A stretch of 7,098 bases of DNA from Bacteroidia bacterium. Lineage in GTDB: Bacteria > Bacteroidota > Bacteroidia > SpSt-205. The position numbers and the translations under genes were made by a program. Of the stretch, positions 5,120 through 7,098 are shown piece by piece. A model generated the notes under the pieces. It saw nothing but the letters and a program-made list of their open reading frames with translations, had not been told where the DNA came from and did no database searches. The stretch covers positions 1-7,098 of the forward strand of contig JANXCJ010000107.1 in NCBI GenBank assembly GCA_025060275.1, in the 5' to 3' direction. Every line of letters starts with the position of its first letter. Position 1 is the first letter of the stretch.

Positions 5120-7098
5120 ATGCGATACCTTGTAGTCAGTTTATGCACGGGGCTTGCCTTAGCACAGGCGCCTGCTCCGCAAGGAGGTGATGCCTGTGGA
5201 TACCGATGGTACACCTCTCAGTCTGCTGTGGTGGATTCGGCTCCCACTTACAGTTGGGTGGATCCTCTCACACTAAATGGAGGCAATCCAGGGATTTTAG
5301 TGGGGATGGGGGACGATAACTTTGCTGGGCCCATTACTCTGCCTACGCCATTTGTGTATTACTGGACCTCTTATGATAAGGTGTATGTGGGCTCAAATGG
5401 ATACATTACTTTCAGGCGTGGATATTTAGCGGCTGCGGGGGCGCCTCCTTACTTTGCTCGTTTTCCTAACCCTGCTCTTCCTAATGAATGGATAGCACCT
5501 TATTTAGCGGATCTGACTTTCACGGATGAATATGGAAATCCCGTACCTGGGGCTCGCATATACTACGGTACAGATGCTCAAGGGCGATTTGTGATTACAT
5601 GGGATAGCGTACCTTACTGGAACGGCAATGTTCCAGGGCACTGGAGTGGGCGAAACTCTTTCCAGATTATTTTGAATCCTGCTGACTCTTCCATCACTTT
5701 TCAGTATAAGCGGATTCAATCGGGCTACGATGCCACCTACGCCAATGGTAACTACAATGTGGTAGGGATGGAGAACATCACAGGTCAAGTAGGTTTAGAC
5801 ATCGCAGCCGCATGGCCTGTGCCGTTCCAGGATTTTGCTATAAAGATTTATCACCCTCGCACCTTTGCTTGTTCCATAACAGATGTGCAGGCAGATTGGT
5901 CTCTCAATCCTCGGAGCGAGGGTATCTTTGTGCTGCGGGATGGAGTAGCTCCTACGCTTAAGGGAGCCATTCTAAATACAGGTAATCAACCCATCAATAA
6001 TCAAATTCGGTCTATCTTATGGGTTCGGCGCGTTCAGACCGCCGGTGCCGATATTTTCCGAGATACGGTTGTCTTTTCTGGGGGTGGAAATATACAACCA
6101 GGGGCTACCCTCGTTGCCACCTATCCCCGTTCTTTGAATACCAGTCAGCCACCAGCTACTACTTTACGAACGCAGAGCTTCCGGGCTATTCAGAGAGTGC
6201 AGCTTCTGGGCTCTCCACCAGATGGAAACACTATCAATAACGAGATTACTACGGAAATAGTGATTTGTGATTCTGGACAAGTAGGAGGGCAGCGAAATCG
6301 TTATATCCTACGGTATGACGATGGTAATTGGAATGTGCAGAATGAGGAGGTGGGGGGAGTAAGTTTTGCAAATGGGATGACTTTTGTGATGCCTCAGGAT
6401 ATGGTAATAGAGGGCATTTCCGCGGACATGTTGTATAAAGTGGGGGGAACTAATAATCGTCCCGTGGTCTTCTGGGTGATGGCGTATGACCCAGCTACGG
6501 GGGCGGTTGGAGCTCTCTTAGACTCTGTGGCGCTGGATGAAGTGGAGTTTGATTCGGGGGACTCTTTGAATGTATATACGGATCAATCTCAGACGGTCTT
6601 TTTCTATCTGCGACGGTATGTAATTCCTCTTACCAATCCCATTAGCCTTCAAGCAGGTCAGGGTATAGCAGTAGGCTTTAAGACTCTGCCTCCTCAGGGA
6701 CAGTATTCAAACTACATCGTGGATGATCAAAGTGCCCCGATATCTCGGCGGGCACTGGAGGGTATAGGGGGCATATGGGCTCCGTACCGAGATTTAGAGA
6801 GTGTGGATTATGCTGTGGGGCTCGTGGGCCGGCTCCCAACAACGACGACGCTTAGGCCTTCTGTGCCTCCCCCGCCTCAGTGGGATGTAGAGCTATATCC
6901 TAACCCAACCTCGGAAGCCCCTATTCTGAGACTGAGTTTGCCTGAGGCTGGGGAAGTCTCTATCCGGGTGGTGGATATGCAAGGGCGCAGCATTCTGCAG
7001 GAAACTCTGCGGGTGCCAGCGGGCGGCTACAAGTATCGTCTGCCGTGCAGTCTATCTTCGGGGACCTACCTAGTTGGGGTAACCTATAGCGGTTACAC
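5120..7098 (+). CDS. Secreted multi-domain protein with T9SS type A C-terminal sorting domain (partial, runs off the right edge)
   Basis: The frame is open for 659 codons to the window end. Residues 1-15 are a Sec signal peptide (MRYLVVSLCTGLALA, probable cleavage before QA). Residues about 40-245 form an all-beta region with DDNFAGP and VYVGSNGYITF (88-98), resembling the nidogen-like/SNG domain frequent in Bacteroidota exoproteins. From SITDVQADWSL (252 on) to about 380 it looks like a CARDB/Ig-type domain, including GAILNTGNQPINNQ. Residues 395-570 are another beta domain beginning RYILRYDDGNWN. A Thr/Pro linker (573-587) leads to VELYPNPTSE (590-599), VRVxDxxGR-like IRVVDMQGRSILQET and SSGTYLVGV, the hallmark of the Por/T9SS sorting domain. 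Only about the last ten residues and the stop should be missing. The protein should cross the inner membrane by Sec and reach the cell surface or medium by T9SS. No enzymatic motif is seen; an adhesive or structural role is a guess. The start is chosen by the signal peptide, as no Shine-Dalgarno fits it. Confidence 0.88.
   Translation, partial: MRYLVVSLCTGLALAQAPAPQGGDACGYRWYTSQSAVVDSAPTYSWVDPLTLNGGNPGILVGMGDDNFAGPITLPTPFVYYWTSYDKVYVGSNGYITFRRGYLAAAGAPPYFARFPNPALPNEWIAPYLADLTFTDEYGNPVPGARIYYGTDAQGRFVITWDSVPYWNGNVPGHWSGRNSFQIILNPADSSITFQYKRIQSGYDATYANGNYNVVGMENITGQVGLDIAAAWPVPFQDFAIKIYHPRTFACSITDVQADWSLNPRSEGIFVLRDGVAPTLKGAILNTGNQPINNQIRSILWVRRVQTAGADIFRDTVVFSGGGNIQPGATLVATYPRSLNTSQPPATTLRTQSFRAIQRVQLLGSPPDGNTINNEITTEIVICDSGQVGGQRNRYILRYDDGNWNVQNEEVGGVSFANGMTFVMPQDMVIEGISADMLYKVGGTNNRPVVFWVMAYDPATGAVGALLDSVALDEVEFDSGDSLNVYTDQSQTVFFYLRRYVIPLTNPISLQAGQGIAVGFKTLPPQGQYSNYIVDDQSAPISRRALEGIGGIWAPYRDLESVDYAVGLVGRLPTTTTLRPSVPPPPQWDVELYPNPTSEAPILRLSLPEAGEVSIRVVDMQGRSILQETLRVPAGGYKYRLPCSLSSGTYLVGVTYSGY

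Noticed and set aside
5120..5146. Lipoprotein signal (Cys at position 9 of the cargo protein)
   Set aside because: The residues before C9 (VSL) do not fit a lipobox and the hydrophobic stretch continues to a normal A-x-A cleavage site.
6019..6240. 73-codon plus-strand frame inside the cargo gene
   Set aside because: Out-of-frame shadow; the cargo frame is uninterrupted through this stretch.

Overview
The window most likely comes from a member of the Bacteroidota or a close relative. The large partial gene at the right edge ends in a type IX secretion (T9SS) C-terminal sorting domain. Two of the intact genes have a Bacteroidota-type -7 promoter element (TAnnTTTG) directly before their start codons. 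GC content looks moderate by eye. No rRNA, tRNA, CRISPR array or complete insertion sequence is visible.

Left part (1 to about 1190, minus strand): a decayed two-gene stretch. The first gene is a SAM-dependent methyltransferase of the zinc-ribbon type often found in surface-glycan clusters. It can be read almost end to end, about 306 residues, only by undoing an extra base in an A run, a 14-bp tandem duplication and an extra base in a C run, plus a damaged start. Its stop overlaps the ATG of a second, unidentified and also broken reading frame that runs off the left edge.

Centre (1410-3410, plus strand): an intact 666-residue protein that joins an N-terminal PD-(D/E)XK nuclease domain of the CCGG-family type (Ecl18kI/NgoMIV/BsaWI-like) to a C-terminal DNA amino-methyltransferase with DPFMGSGTT and TSPPY motifs. 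It appears to be a complete restriction-modification system in one polypeptide, and it is the most interesting object here.

Right part: about 640 bp follow with no convincing gene (a weak 67-codon minus-strand frame and some GC-rich hairpins). Then comes an intact glycosyltransferase family 25 gene (4048-4905), a 214-bp gap, and a secreted multi-domain T9SS cargo protein (5120 to the window end, stop not reached).

Functionally the window mixes cell-surface genes (a decayed glycan methyltransferase, GT25, a T9SS cargo protein) with a stand-alone defence gene. The plus-strand genes are clean while the minus-strand cluster is broken, which argues for local gene decay rather than general sequence error.
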